Made by a program: the position numbers and the translations under genes. This document shows, piece after piece, positions 35,801 to 43,691 of a DNA stretch of 64,000 nt. Within the stretch, counting starts at the first letter, position 1. Each line of letters begins with the position of its first letter. Origin of the DNA: Psychroserpens sp. SPM9 (lineage in GTDB: Bacteria; Bacteroidota; Bacteroidia; Flavobacteriales; Flavobacteriaceae). Below the pieces are notes generated by a model. It worked only from the letters and a program-made list of their open reading frames with translations, searched no databases and had not been told where the DNA came from. The stretch is from assembly GCF_025153525.1 (NCBI RefSeq), contig NZ_JANZNR010000001.1, positions 186,001-250,000 of the forward strand, in the 5' to 3' direction.

Positions 35801-36795
35801 CGAATATTTTGAAACGGAAGTTCTCCTAAGTTAATATAATTTAAACCACCTCCATAAGTAGCTGCCCATAAAATTCCCTCTCTATTTAATTCAATATCAT
35901 AAACACCATTGCTAGAAATAGAATATATTTCATTTGGATTTTCAGTGTAATGATCAATTATATTAAAATCTGAAGTCAGTTTATAAATCCCATCACCATC
36001 AGTAGCTAAAAAGAAAGTATTAGGTGAATTTTTAATAATATCTGTTATAGCGTTTGACAATTGAAAATCAAAATTAACTTGAGACGTTGCTTTTTGTCCG
36101 TTTTCAATTTTATAAAGGACACCCGTTTTTGTACCAATTAAAATTTGATCGTCAAAACTTGTAATAAATCTAATATTTTTTTCTTCGGAATCGATTCCGA
36201 TCTCTTCTAACAAATTGGTTTTATAATTATAATAGAACGCTCCTCTTTGAGTGCCAAAAATAAGATTGCCTTGATGATAATGAAGTGCCTGAATATTATA
36301 ATTCCCGAGGACTCTATTAAAATTTCCACTGTTTTCTTGTTCATCATATTTCCAAAGTCCATTAAAACCACCTACCCAAATAATATGATTATCATCTTCA
36401 ATAATAACATCAACTAATGATGGATTTAAGCCTCCTGAACTTTCAACAAATTCAAAAACATCCAAATCAGCATTATAAAGACAAACCCCTTTTTCTGAAC
36501 CAATCCATACACGTTGCTTAGAGTCAACAAAAACTTCTTTTATACGATTACCAACCAAATCGGGCAGCCCATTATACGAATTGTAAATTTTATAGAATTT
36601 TGAATTGTGTTTCAAAACACCTTCTTCCGAAGCAATCCACACATTACCTAAGCTATCATTCGCAACAGCATATGTAATACTTTGAGTGGGCACATTCTCT
36701 CCTCTTAACTGACGAAATTCAACAGTATTCTGTGCAGAAGAAAACATCCAAAAAAAGTTAATTAATAATAAAAGGATGTTAGATTTCGACCTCAA
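32893..36795 (-). CDS. Hybrid two-component system regulator (HTCS)
   Basis: A 1300-residue membrane sensor-regulator, typical length for its class. After the signal peptide (to about residue 21) comes a long two-component-regulator beta-propeller (about 25-690; repeated blades such as GNVWIASEEGVLKHN and GNIWFGTKKGISILD). Then come a Y_Y_Y domain (to about 755), a membrane span (about 760-788), a histidine kinase with His805 in NNITHEIKTPL and ATP-site motifs (NLISNAIKYS, DEGIGIP, GTGLGLMMV), a receiver with Asp1099 in ILTDLIMPEMDG, and a C-terminal AraC-type DNA-binding domain (SMSRTSLYMKL-like through SGFSNPKYFSTSFKKFYG). It senses periplasmic oligosaccharide and activates PUL genes. It reads toward susC and diverges from the FGE gene. 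Confidence 0.96.
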   Translation of the reverse strand: MRSKSNILLLLINFFWMFSSAQNTVEFRQLRGENVPTQSITYAVANDSLGNVWIASEEGVLKHNSKFYKIYNSYNGLPDLVGNRIKEVFVDSKQRVWIGSEKGVCLYNADLDVFEFVESSGGLNPSLVDVIIEDDNHIIWVGGFNGLWKYDEQENSGNFNRVLGNYNIQALHYHQGNLIFGTQRGAFYYNYKTNLLEEIGIDSEEKNIRFITSFDDQILIGTKTGVLYKIENGQKATSQVNFDFQLSNAITDIIKNSPNTFFLATDGDGIYKLTSDFNIIDHYTENPNEIYSISSNGVYDIELNREGILWAATYGGGLNYINLGELPFQNIRHKINDENSIVTNFTRTIAEDKNGNIWFGTKKGISILDLKNNSWKHIKNLSNSNLNEDVIVLALEPDNNFMWAGTYNEGLYKINIDTFKRIHYNSEVSEHIIDKVYSIHKDSKNNIWAGGIEKDLNVISSDNKITTYPIQQIKSISEIKSGEILVSGRQGVFKINHQLETFGLIEDLIPEKKSLAYSTINTVYETQNGQLILATNGEGLVFYSPEDRTLKKLKIKSGMPSDIIQGIIVCNINNLWASTTKGLVNIKIEENDTIVNIYDKKDGLASTEFNYGSFKKLDDDLIAFGGIDGVTMFNPNTIKNESYKPRLVFDTFKLSNKVINPGQAPLEKHIDKTKNITLNHKDNSVEIQFTGILHSSSSKVKYSWILEGFDETWSIPSSTNIATYTNLNPGDYTFKVKANNKFGNYGNERQLKITINSPWWATNRAYVLYAFALIALFYTIIHFTSVIIKKKNADEQIDFFNNITHEIKTPLTILISSLDNVTENINNEDDSKKRIKTTVKRINSLFEQMLNFQKVTSANNVDQDVSKLDVYAHIQQRINNFKPLTEEHNIEIVLNNNWNEDFYYDKDSFDKIMLNLISNAIKYSFENGKITINASKTQMRDLKIEVIDEGIGIPKDQQKFILKRYFRARNVINSQRPGTGLGLMMVKKLLEKNDGSITFESQENKGTTFTILMKNLKYEYDKALSSKKETVTAPIDEIEDHEVLTDFSNSKILIVEDNDELRNLLSNTLGNYFQIFEAKNGKEGLEVASTIFPDLILTDLIMPEMDGMQMAKHLKEDISLNHIPVFMLTVLQNSEQKLESIETGITEYLEKPVDIKYLLAKIINTLKWQQKLRIKYVHDSDADSAEIYRNKNDHEFLTNLENTVIENIENNNFSVHDLSSSFGMSRTSLYMKLKNLVDLSPQDFVIHTKLKHAKNLLIKGEHSIKEVAYLSGFSNPKYFSTSFKKFYGMTPTGFLESLKK

Positions 36796-36810
36796 TATTT
36801 ATAATTTGTT

Positions 36811-36818
36811 TAGTTTTG
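36811..36818 (+). promoter_or_regulatory. -7 promoter element for the FGE gene
   Basis: TAGTTTTG, a perfect TAnnTTTG, 51 nt before the ATG at 36870. It overlaps a possible TTG start at 36816 and therefore argues against that start. Confidence 0.55.
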
Positions 36819-36869
36819 ATAGCTAAATGTAGTCAAAATATAATTTACTTAATAACCTATTATTACCAA

Positions 36870-37991
36870 ATGACTTTTCGAATCCTGATTAAAAATTTAT
36901 TAGTACTACTCCCTATCTTATTTTTTTTCAATTGTAAAAATGAAACTAAAGAAAAAGATGTAAAATCATTACAAAAAGAAGAGCGTCCCTTTAAGGTTTT
37001 AAAAGAACAACCATCATCTATTACAACACCAGAAGGTATGGTATGGGTTGAAGGAAAAACTTTTTTACAAGGCGCAAAAGCAGGAGATAAATTTGCAATG
37101 ATGAGAGAAAAACCAGCACATCAAGTTACCGTTGACGGTTTTTTTATTGACATTACTGAAGTAACCAATAAAGCTTTTAAAGCCTTTGTCGAAGCCACAA
37201 ATTATATCACCGTTGCTGAACGTCCTATCGATTGGGAAGCAATGAAAGCAGAACTTCCTGAAGGAACCCCTAAACCTCATGATTCTATTCTTCAACCCGG
37301 AAGCTTAATATTTAATAAAAATGTAAATGCAGTTGCAAATATGGAAAATTATAGCCAGTGGTGGACCTGGAAAATTGGTGCTAATTGGAAACACCCTGAG
37401 GGGCCTAATAGTTCAATTGAAGGTAAAGATGATTATCCTGTTGTTCATATTGCTCTAGAAGACGCTCAAGCCTATTGTAAATGGGCTAATCGTCGATTGC
37501 CTACCGAAGCAGAATGGGAATCTGCGGCTCAAGGTACAGCAAATGATAATATTTATACTTGGGGTAATAATGATAACGATTTGGTTAAAAATGCAAATAC
37601 TTGGCAAGGTACATTTCCTATAAAAAATGAGAGTATTGATGGTTTTGAACTCATAGCACCTGTTAAGTCTTATGCTCCTAATAGTATTGGACTCTATGAT
37701 ATGATGGGAAATGTTTGGGAAGTTACAAGTGACCTTTTTAATATCAACTATTATAAAGAATTAGACACTTCTAAGGTTTTAATCAATCCTAAAGGGGCTG
37801 CAAAATCTTACAGTCCAGATAACCCTTATCAAAAAGAACATGTCATGAAAGGCGGTTCTTTTTTATGTCACGCTTCGTATTGTGCGAGTTTTAGAATTTC
37901 AGCAAGAATGGGGGTTAGTACAGACTCAGGATCTGATCATACCGGATTTAGAACTGTTGCTACGATAAATATGTTAGAAACCCATAAATAA
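36870..37991 (+). CDS. Formylglycine-generating enzyme (FGE), lipoprotein
   Basis: A 373-residue SUMF1-type FGE. This enzyme oxidises the motif cysteine of sulfatases to C-alpha-formylglycine using O2 and copper. The active-site block GGSFLCHASYCASFR contains both catalytic cysteines, Cys333 and Cys338, with the same spacing as Cys336 and Cys341 of human FGE. Other family marks are EVTNKAFKAFVEATNY, PVVHIALEDAQAYCKWANRR, LPTEAEWESAAQG and GLYDMMGNVWEVTSD. The leader ends FFFNC, so the enzyme is a lipoprotein acting outside the cytoplasm, in the same compartment as the six PUL sulfatases. I used the first ATG (36870). It diverges from the HTCS and is closed by a terminator at 38014. Confidence 0.95.
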   Translation: MTFRILIKNLLVLLPILFFFNCKNETKEKDVKSLQKEERPFKVLKEQPSSITTPEGMVWVEGKTFLQGAKAGDKFAMMREKPAHQVTVDGFFIDITEVTNKAFKAFVEATNYITVAERPIDWEAMKAELPEGTPKPHDSILQPGSLIFNKNVNAVANMENYSQWWTWKIGANWKHPEGPNSSIEGKDDYPVVHIALEDAQAYCKWANRRLPTEAEWESAAQGTANDNIYTWGNNDNDLVKNANTWQGTFPIKNESIDGFELIAPVKSYAPNSIGLYDMMGNVWEVTSDLFNINYYKELDTSKVLINPKGAAKSYSPDNPYQKEHVMKGGSFLCHASYCASFRISARMGVSTDSGSDHTGFRTVATINMLETHK

Positions 37992-38013
37992 GAGCATTAA
38001 ATTATTTCAAAAC

Positions 38014-38043
38014 AAAAAAGCCGAAACTCTCGTTTCGGCTTTT
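38014..38043 (+). terminator. Terminator of the FGE gene (left copy)
   Basis: AAAAGCCGAAAC, loop TCTC, GTTTCGGCTTTT. A 12-bp stem with a T-run, 23 bp past the FGE stop. Sequence is nearly identical to the tRNA-Leu terminator at 38179-38208, so it was probably acquired by the duplication. Confidence 0.85.
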
Positions 38044-38125
38044 CATTTGTACTGAAGACGGGAATTGCCAATGGCGAGCCCCATATCAACATTGTGAGAA
38101 AAGCCAATCCAAAGACTTGGATTTC

Positions 38126-38184
38126 TTTTTTGTTTTCAAAATCATTTCTGAAGTAAAACTTCCAACGATTTTGAAAACAAAAAA
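38126..38184. other. Long inverted repeat between the terminator copies
   Basis: TTTTTTGTTTTCAAAATC (38126-38143) and GATTTTGAAAACAAAAAA (38167-38184) are perfect 18-bp arms around a 23-nt loop. The right arm overlaps the A-run of the second terminator copy. The left arm may be a fragment of an inverted third copy of the terminator flank. Confidence 0.55.
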
Positions 38185-38208
38185 GCCGAAACTTTCGTTT
38201 CGGCTTTT
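38179..38208 (-). terminator. Terminator of the tRNA-Gly/tRNA-Leu unit
   Basis: On the minus strand AAAAGCCGAAAC, loop GAAA, GTTTCGGCTTTTTT, starting 7 nt after the tRNA-Leu 3' end. Confidence 0.85.
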
Positions 38209-38214
38209 CATTTG

Positions 38215-38298
38215 TACTGAAGACGGGACTTGAACCCGTACGTCCTAATGGACATTGGATTTTAAGTCCAACGTGTCTACCAATTCCACCACTTCAGC
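38215..38298 (-). tRNA. tRNA-Leu (anticodon TAA)
   Basis: 84 nt on the minus strand. The acceptor stem GCTGAAG pairs with CTTCAGT (one G-T). The anticodon arm is TTGGA-CTTAAAA-TCCAA with TAA, and there is a class II long variable arm (TGTCCATTAGGACGTA region). The T-arm is ACGGGTTCAAGTCCCGT. The discriminator is A and CCA is not encoded. Its 3' end is partly duplicated at 38050-38067. Confidence 0.95.
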
Positions 38299-38344
38299 AT
38301 TTAGATGTACATAATGTACAAATTGGTATATCTTCTAGGCTTAG

Positions 38345-38416
38345 AGCGAAAGACGGGATTTGAACCCGCGACCCTCACCTTGGCAAGGTGATGCTCTACC
38401 CCTGAGCTACTTTCGC
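38345..38416 (-). tRNA. tRNA-Gly (anticodon GCC)
   Basis: 72 nt on the minus strand. The acceptor stem GCGAAAG pairs with CTTTCGC, the anticodon arm is CACCT-TGCCAA-GGTG with GCC, and the T-arm is GCGGGTTCAAATCCCGT. It precedes tRNA-Leu by 46 bp in one transcription unit. CCA is not encoded. Confidence 0.95.
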
Positions 38417-38460
38417 ATTATAGCAATTATTTAAATGAACGTTTGTTGTAATTGCGAGGG

Positions 38461-38490
38461 CAAATTTAAGACTTTTATCAGAAATGCAAA
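38461..38490 (-). promoter_or_regulatory. Bipartite Bacteroidetes promoter of the tRNA unit
   Basis: Minus strand: TTTG (38490-38487), 18-nt spacer, TAAATTTG (38468-38461), matching the -33 TTTG / -7 TAnnTTTG consensus. The tRNA-Gly 5' end is 44 nt downstream. Confidence 0.75.
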
Positions 38491-38518
38491 GCCTTTTTAA
38501 TAAAAAAAATCACTTTTT

Positions 38519-41131
38519 TTATGCACGCTTCTTTTTCAGTAACATACGCTTAATTTCATTGAGTTTCATAAGCGCTTCTACAGGTGTTAATGTATCAATA
38601 TCTAAAGTTACTATTTCGTCTTTTATCTGTTCTAGTAAAGGATCATCCAAATTAAAGAAGCTTAATTGCAGGTCGTTATCTAAAGTTTTTACCTTGTTCG
38701 TTAACTCTTCACTGGAATGTGATTTTTCTAACTGTTTCAATATTTTATTTGCACGATGAATCACTTGCTGTGGCATTCCTGCCATTTTAGCTACATGAAT
38801 ACCAAAACTGTGTTCACTTCCACCAGCAACTAATTTTCTCAAAAATAAAACCGTATCCTTTAGTTCTTTTACAGACACATTAAAGTTTTTAATACGCTCA
38901 AAAGTTTCAGACATCTCATTGAGTTCATGGTAGTGTGTCGCAAATAAAGTCTTTGCTCTGCTTGGATGTTCGTGCAAATATTCACTAATAGCCCACGCAA
39001 TTGAAATCCCATCATAGGTACTCGTACCACGACCTATCTCATCAAGCAACACCAAACTTCGTTCGGATATATTATTTAAAATTGACGCGGTTTCATTCAT
39101 TTCAACCATAAACGTTGATTCGCCCATCGATATATTATCACTTGCGCCTACACGTGTAAAAATCTTGTCGACCATACCAATAGTTGCCTTTTCAGCAGGT
39201 ATAAAACTTCCCATTTGAGCTAACAAAACAATTAGAGCTGTTTGACGTAAAATAGCCGATTTACCAGACATATTCGGACCTGTAATCATGATGATTTGCT
39301 GCTCGTCTCTATCTAAATACACATCATTAGCTATAAAAGGCTCTCCATGTGGCAATTGCTTTTCAATGACCGGATGGCGCCCGTTTTTGATGTCTAATTC
39401 AAAGCCATCAGACAGTGTTGGCCTTGTATAGTTGTGCTCTTTAGCTAATTGGGCAAAACCTACCAAACAATCTAATTGGGCAATAAGTGCCGAATTTTTC
39501 TGAACAGGTCTTATAAACTCACTGATCCAGATTACTAATTCGGTAAACAACTGCTGCTCTATAGCTAAAATACGTTCTTCAGCACCTAATATTTTAGCTT
39601 CGTAATCTTTGAGTTCTTCAGTTATATAACGTTCTGCACTGACCAATGTTTGCTTTCTAATCCAGTCTTCAGGAACTTTGTCTTTATGGGTGTGACGGAC
39701 TTCAATATAATAACCAAACACATTGTTGGATGCAATTTTAAGTGAGGTGATTCCGGTACGTTCACTTTCCCGCTCCAACATTTTATCGAGATAATCTTTA
39801 CCTGATGCCGACAAATCTCTGAGTTCTTTTAATTCCGCAGAAAAATCAGAAGCGATCGTATTTCCTTTTAAAATATTGACAGGAGCATCTTCGTTTAAAG
39901 TCGCTTTGATGCGCTCACGTAATGTTTCGCAAACATCCATTTGCGTTCCTAAATGCTGTAAAGCCTTATTATTAGTCTGGATTGCCAAAGCTTTGATAGG
40001 AACAATAGCCTCAAGCGCATTTTTTAGCTGAATGACTTCCCGAGGTGAAATTTTTACTGTGGCTACCTTAGAAATAAGACGTTCAATATCGCCTATTTGT
40101 TTAAGTTGCTGCTGAAACTTATCTATTAATACAGTATCATTTTTTACATAATCGACGACATCAAGGCGTTGGTTAATTTGATCTTTATCTATTAACGGTA
40201 ATGCCAACCAGCGCTTTAGAAGTCGGCCACCCATTGGCGAAATCGTTTTATCAATCACATCTACAAGCGTGACAGCATTTTGATTGGTAGATTGATACAA
40301 CTCCAAATTTTTAATCGTAAAACGATCCATCCAAACATGCTCCCCTTTAGACAATCGCTGTATCGATGTGATGTGTTGTAACTTGTGATGTTGTGTTTCT
40401 CCCAAATAGTGTAAAATAGCACCTGAAGCGACAATGCCTTCATATAAATCGTCAATTCCAAAACCTTTTAAAGATTTGGTGTTGAATTGTTTTAATAAGG
40501 TTTCATTGGCATAATCATCCTGAAACACCCAATCTTCCAGGTAAAACGCATGAAAATCATTTCCGAAGTTTTCATTGTAAATCTTTCGGCTGGGTTTCGC
40601 AACCAGAACTTCACTTGGTCTAAAATTTTGAAGCAATTTATCAACATACTCACTATGACCTTGAGCGCTAAAAAACTCACCTGTAGACACATCTAAAAAG
40701 GAAACACCAATCGTGTTAATTCCAAAATAAACTGCAGCTAAAAAATTGTTGGTTTTAGAATGTAAAATATCATCATTAAGCGCTACACCTGGTGTCACCA
40801 ATTCTGTGACTCCACGTTTCACAATGGTTTTTGTTTGTTTGGGGTCTTCTAATTGATCACAAATCGCAACACGCTCTCCAGCCTTTACCAATTTAGGCAA
40901 ATAAGTATTTAAGGAATGATGCGGAAAACCTGCTAATTCGGTTTCGGTTGCACTTCCAGCGCCACGTTTTGTAAGTATAATATCTAATATTTTGGAAGCT
41001 CTAACGGCATCCTCACCAAAGGTTTCATAGAAATCGCCCACTCTAAACAGCAGCAAAGCATCAGGATATTTAGCCTTGATGGCATTATACTGCTTCATTA
41101 ACGGTGTTTCCTTTTTTACTTTTTTAGCCAA
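38519..41131 (-). CDS. mutS: DNA mismatch repair protein MutS
   Basis: An 870-residue MutS of the normal length. The N-terminal mismatch-recognition domain has the conserved [14 protein letters not shown] (Phe-x-Glu motif) near residue 30. Connector, lever and clamp domains follow. The C-terminal ATPase carries the Walker [14 protein letters not shown] near residue 620, [15 protein letters not shown], Walker [17 protein letters not shown] and ATHYHEL. It binds mismatches as a dimer and starts repair with MutL. It transcribes toward the tRNA unit and is the first clear housekeeping gene right of the PUL. Confidence 0.98.
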   Translation of the reverse strand: MAKKVKKETPLMKQYNAIKAKYPDALLLFRVGDFYETFGEDAVRASKILDIILTKRGAGSATETELAGFPHHSLNTYLPKLVKAGERVAICDQLEDPKQTKTIVKRGVTELVTPGVALNDDILHSKTNNFLAAVYFGINTIGVSFLDVSTGEFFSAQGHSEYVDKLLQNFRPSEVLVAKPSRKIYNENFGNDFHAFYLEDWVFQDDYANETLLKQFNTKSLKGFGIDDLYEGIVASGAILHYLGETQHHKLQHITSIQRLSKGEHVWMDRFTIKNLELYQSTNQNAVTLVDVIDKTISPMGGRLLKRWLALPLIDKDQINQRLDVVDYVKNDTVLIDKFQQQLKQIGDIERLISKVATVKISPREVIQLKNALEAIVPIKALAIQTNNKALQHLGTQMDVCETLRERIKATLNEDAPVNILKGNTIASDFSAELKELRDLSASGKDYLDKMLERESERTGITSLKIASNNVFGYYIEVRHTHKDKVPEDWIRKQTLVSAERYITEELKDYEAKILGAEERILAIEQQLFTELVIWISEFIRPVQKNSALIAQLDCLVGFAQLAKEHNYTRPTLSDGFELDIKNGRHPVIEKQLPHGEPFIANDVYLDRDEQQIIMITGPNMSGKSAILRQTALIVLLAQMGSFIPAEKATIGMVDKIFTRVGASDNISMGESTFMVEMNETASILNNISERSLVLLDEIGRGTSTYDGISIAWAISEYLHEHPSRAKTLFATHYHELNEMSETFERIKNFNVSVKELKDTVLFLRKLVAGGSEHSFGIHVAKMAGMPQQVIHRANKILKQLEKSHSSEELTNKVKTLDNDLQLSFFNLDDPLLEQIKDEIVTLDIDTLTPVEALMKLNEIKRMLLKKKRA

Positions 41132-41247
41132 TGGTTTTATGTATTTTTGTGAACATTGTAAGACTGCTAAAGTACTTATATTTTGAAGTTCTATAAAGTC
41201 TAAAAAGGATAAGTTATCTACAATTATTTGTAGATTTTAACAATAAA

Positions 41248-41284
41248 GTGAGGAGATTGCCACGTTCTTTGTCCTCACAATGAC
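41248..41284. repeat. REP-like stem-loop before the SpoU methyltransferase gene
   Basis: GTGAGGA (41248-41254) and TCCTCAC (41272-41278) form a perfect 7-bp stem around GATTGCCACGTTCTTTG, followed by AATGACA. The GAGGAGATTGCCACG...CCTCACAATGACA layout resembles intergenic REP-type repeats common in Flavobacteriia. Only one clear copy is in this window. It ends 7 bp before the next start codon. Confidence 0.5.
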
Positions 41285-41290
41285 AAAATT

Positions 41291-41824
41291 ATGCGAAAAC
41301 TAAAAAACAGCGAACTTGACAGATTAAATATTGACGAATTTAAATCGGCAAAAAAAACACCGCTCATTATTATTCTTGATAATATTAGAAGCTTAAACAA
41401 TATTGGTTCGGTATTTAGAACGAGTGATGCTTTTTTGGTTGAGAAGATTTACCTCTGTGGTATCACAGCAAAACCACCTCATAATGACATTAGAAAAACC
41501 GCTTTAGGAAGCACTGAAACCGTAGCCTGGGAATATGCCGAAGATACGCTTGATGTTGTCAACACTTTAAAATCTCAAAATGTAAAAGTCATCTCAATCG
41601 AACAAGCCGAGCGTGCCACGATGCTAAACACCTTTCAACCTGAAGCCAATCAAATCTATGCCTTAGTTTTTGGAAATGAAGTCAAAGGTGTAAGTCAAGA
41701 GGTTGTTGATGCCAGCGATATGGTCATTGAAATCCCTCAATTTGGAACCAAACATTCCTTAAACATTTCGGTGAGCTGTGGTGTTGTGGTTTGGGATGTT
41801 TTTAGTAAACTAACACAGAAATAA
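41291..41824 (+). CDS. TrmH/SpoU family RNA 2'-O-methyltransferase
   Basis: A 177-residue SPOUT methyltransferase holding all three family motifs: DNIRSLNNIGSVFRTSDAF (motif 1), ALVFGNEVKGV (motif 2) and IEIPQFGTKHSLNISVSCGV (motif 3, which forms the AdoMet knot). It is the short form without an N-terminal RNA-binding extension. The target nucleotide (tRNA or rRNA) cannot be read from sequence. The next gene follows with no intergenic gap, suggesting one transcript. Confidence 0.92.
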   Translation: MRKLKNSELDRLNIDEFKSAKKTPLIIILDNIRSLNNIGSVFRTSDAFLVEKIYLCGITAKPPHNDIRKTALGSTETVAWEYAEDTLDVVNTLKSQNVKVISIEQAERATMLNTFQPEANQIYALVFGNEVKGVSQEVVDASDMVIEIPQFGTKHSLNISVSCGVVVWDVFSKLTQK

Positions 41825-42481
41825 TTGCGTAAACCATCAAAAACTCCTTGGCCTACAGAAGCTGTCATGAATCAAATTTATGAACAGCATTTTTGGGGTG
41901 GAAACCGTTTTGACTTTTATTCTGGTGAAGGCTCTCATGATCCCAAAATTATAGTTCCATATTTAGAAGCCGTCACTTCTTTTTTAACATCTCATCACCC
42001 TACTTTAACCGTTTGCGATTTAGGTTGTGGCGATTTTAATATAGGAAAACACCTCACAAAGCACACTAAAACTTATATAGCTGTTGATATTGTAGACCGT
42101 CTTATTGAACGAAACAAAACAAAATTTAAAGAAGCCCATCTTGAGTTTCAGTGTTTAGATATTGCAAACGATCAATTACCTGCTGCAGATTGCGTCATTA
42201 TAAGACAAGTATTTCAACATTTATCAAATGCAGAAATTAATTCGGTAATTAAAAAATTAAGCTGTTACAAATACATCATCATCACCGAACACATTCCTAA
42301 CGGACATTTTAATCCGAATAAAGACATTATTTCCGGACAAGGCATACGTCTGAAACACAACAGCGGTGTTGACTTGCTTAAAGCGCCTTTCAACTTAAAG
42401 ATTACTGAGCAATCTCTATTAAACACCTATGTTTTGGAATACAATAAAGGCCAGATTTTAACCACACTCTATACCTTATAA
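41825..42481 (+). CDS. Class I SAM-dependent methyltransferase
   Basis: A 218-residue Rossmann-fold methyltransferase: motif I VCDLGCGDFNIG (about 63-74), YIAVDIVDRLIE (motif II acidic Asp), ADCVIIRQVFQHLS (motif IV region) and YIIITEHI. I used the TTG start that directly follows the previous stop, because the segment KTPWPTEAVMNQIYEQHFWG looks conserved in relatives as I remember them. An ATG at 41867 would cut into it. Substrate unknown. The 3' end overlaps the convergent folK fusion gene by 6 bp. Confidence 0.8.
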   Translation: MRKPSKTPWPTEAVMNQIYEQHFWGGNRFDFYSGEGSHDPKIIVPYLEAVTSFLTSHHPTLTVCDLGCGDFNIGKHLTKHTKTYIAVDIVDRLIERNKTKFKEAHLEFQCLDIANDQLPAADCVIIRQVFQHLSNAEINSVIKKLSCYKYIIITEHIPNGHFNPNKDIISGQGIRLKHNSGVDLLKAPFNLKITEQSLLNTYVLEYNKGQILTTLYTL

Positions 42482-43621
42482 TTCCTTTTTATCAGAATCA
42501 CAAATTTCACCCAGCAACCACAAATAATCGGCTCGGTTTTTTACAAAATCCTTATCGGATATATCAATAATTTTCACGTTGAGTTCCGATTGATTTTTCA
42601 AAAAATCTAAATATCCCGAATTGATTTTTTCCAGATATTCATCTTCGATATTTTGCTCGTAATCACGACCGCGTTTTTTAATATTTGCCTGCAAACGCTC
42701 AGTATTTTGATATAAATACACATACAGCTCTGGCTTGGCAATATCTTTATACATTAAGTAAAACAACTTTCTGTAAAGCTTAAATTCGTCTTCAGGCAAA
42801 GTGATTTTTGAAAAAATAAGCGATTTGTAAATATCGTAATCGCTCACCATAAAATCCTTAAACAAGTCCAATTGTGATAAATCGTCACTAATTTGCTGGT
42901 AACGATCGGCAAGAAATGACATTTCTAAAGTAAACGCATAACGTTGAGGCTCTTCGTAAAACTTTGGTAAAAAAGGATTATCAGCAAAGCGTTCTAAAAT
43001 CAATTTTGCATTAAAATCGTTTGAAATTAAATGCGCTAAACTTGTTTTTCCTGCACCAATATTACCTTCAATAGCGATATAATTATACTTAGAAAAATCA
43101 AATTGCTTGGAAGGGTTTTTCAACCAGATTTTAATCGCTTCAAGTTCACTTTGATCCTCACACTCACCAACTAAAGTTTCAACAGTCTTATTTAGTTTAG
43201 GGTGTACTACTTTTAAGGCAATATCTTTTAATGGCTGCAAAACAAATTGTCTGTTTTGTAATTCTGGATGTGGCACTTGCAATGTTTTAGTCTGAATAAT
43301 TTCAGCATTAAAAAAGAGAATATCCAAATCTATTGGTCGCGATTCGTAGGTTTGAGATAGTGATTTTTCACGCCCTAATTTTGTTTCTATGGTTTGCAAT
43401 TTCTCTAACACCTCTTCTACAACACACAGGGTTTCTACATAAATGCAGGTATTTAAAAAATCATCACCTTCAAAACCAAAAGCTGGTGTGTTGTAGACTT
43501 TGGCAATACTGTTGACCTTACCAATTTCAGTAAAAATCAAATCAACAGCGTCCTGCAGATATTTTAATCTGTCGCCTTTATTACTCCCAAGAGCGATGTA
43601 AACGTGGTTAGTTAAATTCAT
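42476..43621 (-). CDS. folK: HPPK (FolK)-deoxynucleoside kinase fusion
   Basis: A 381-residue two-domain protein. Residues about 1-160 are 6-hydroxymethyl-7,8-dihydropterin pyrophosphokinase: YIALGSNKGDRLKYL, YNTPAFGFEGDDFLN, ETKLGREKS, and SRPIDLDILFF with the metal-binding Asp pair. Residues about 175-381 are a deoxynucleoside kinase-like domain: P-loop IEGNIGAGKTSLAH near 185, the DFMVSDYDIYKSLIF lid region, and IKKRGRDYEQNI with the arginines. The first domain makes a folate precursor; the second would phosphorylate deoxynucleosides. I chose ATG at 43621 over an upstream TTG. It lies divergent to the queuosine transporter gene. Confidence 0.93.
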   Translation of the reverse strand: MNLTNHVYIALGSNKGDRLKYLQDAVDLIFTEIGKVNSIAKVYNTPAFGFEGDDFLNTCIYVETLCVVEEVLEKLQTIETKLGREKSLSQTYESRPIDLDILFFNAEIIQTKTLQVPHPELQNRQFVLQPLKDIALKVVHPKLNKTVETLVGECEDQSELEAIKIWLKNPSKQFDFSKYNYIAIEGNIGAGKTSLAHLISNDFNAKLILERFADNPFLPKFYEEPQRYAFTLEMSFLADRYQQISDDLSQLDLFKDFMVSDYDIYKSLIFSKITLPEDEFKLYRKLFYLMYKDIAKPELYVYLYQNTERLQANIKKRGRDYEQNIEDEYLEKINSGYLDFLKNQSELNVKIIDISDKDFVKNRADYLWLLGEICDSDKKEL

Positions 43622-43691
43622 ATAGAACGTCAAAATAATGAAAAGAAATCCGTTTTATCTTATATTTACAGTAACTTTTTATTCACAATTT

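Larger units (their letters stand above)
38009..38232. repeat. Duplicated tRNA-Leu 3' end plus terminator (possible att scar)
   Basis: Segment 38009-38067 is repeated directly at 38174-38232 with only two substitutions. Each copy holds the hairpin GCCGAAAC-GTTTCGGC, the spacer and the last ~18 bp of tRNA-Leu (TACTGAAGACGGGA...). Only the right copy continues into a complete tRNA. This is the pattern left by integration at a tRNA 3' end, though simple tandem duplication is possible. Confidence 0.7.

Noticed and set aside
36816-36869. TTG start 18 codons upstream of the FGE ATG
   Set aside because: It overlaps the perfect -7 box TAGTTTTG and would bury the lipoprotein signal behind 18 residues.
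38009-38298. Insertion sequence at the tRNA boundary
   Set aside because: No transposase frame or terminal inverted repeats with target duplication; the repeat content matches the tRNA end and terminator instead.
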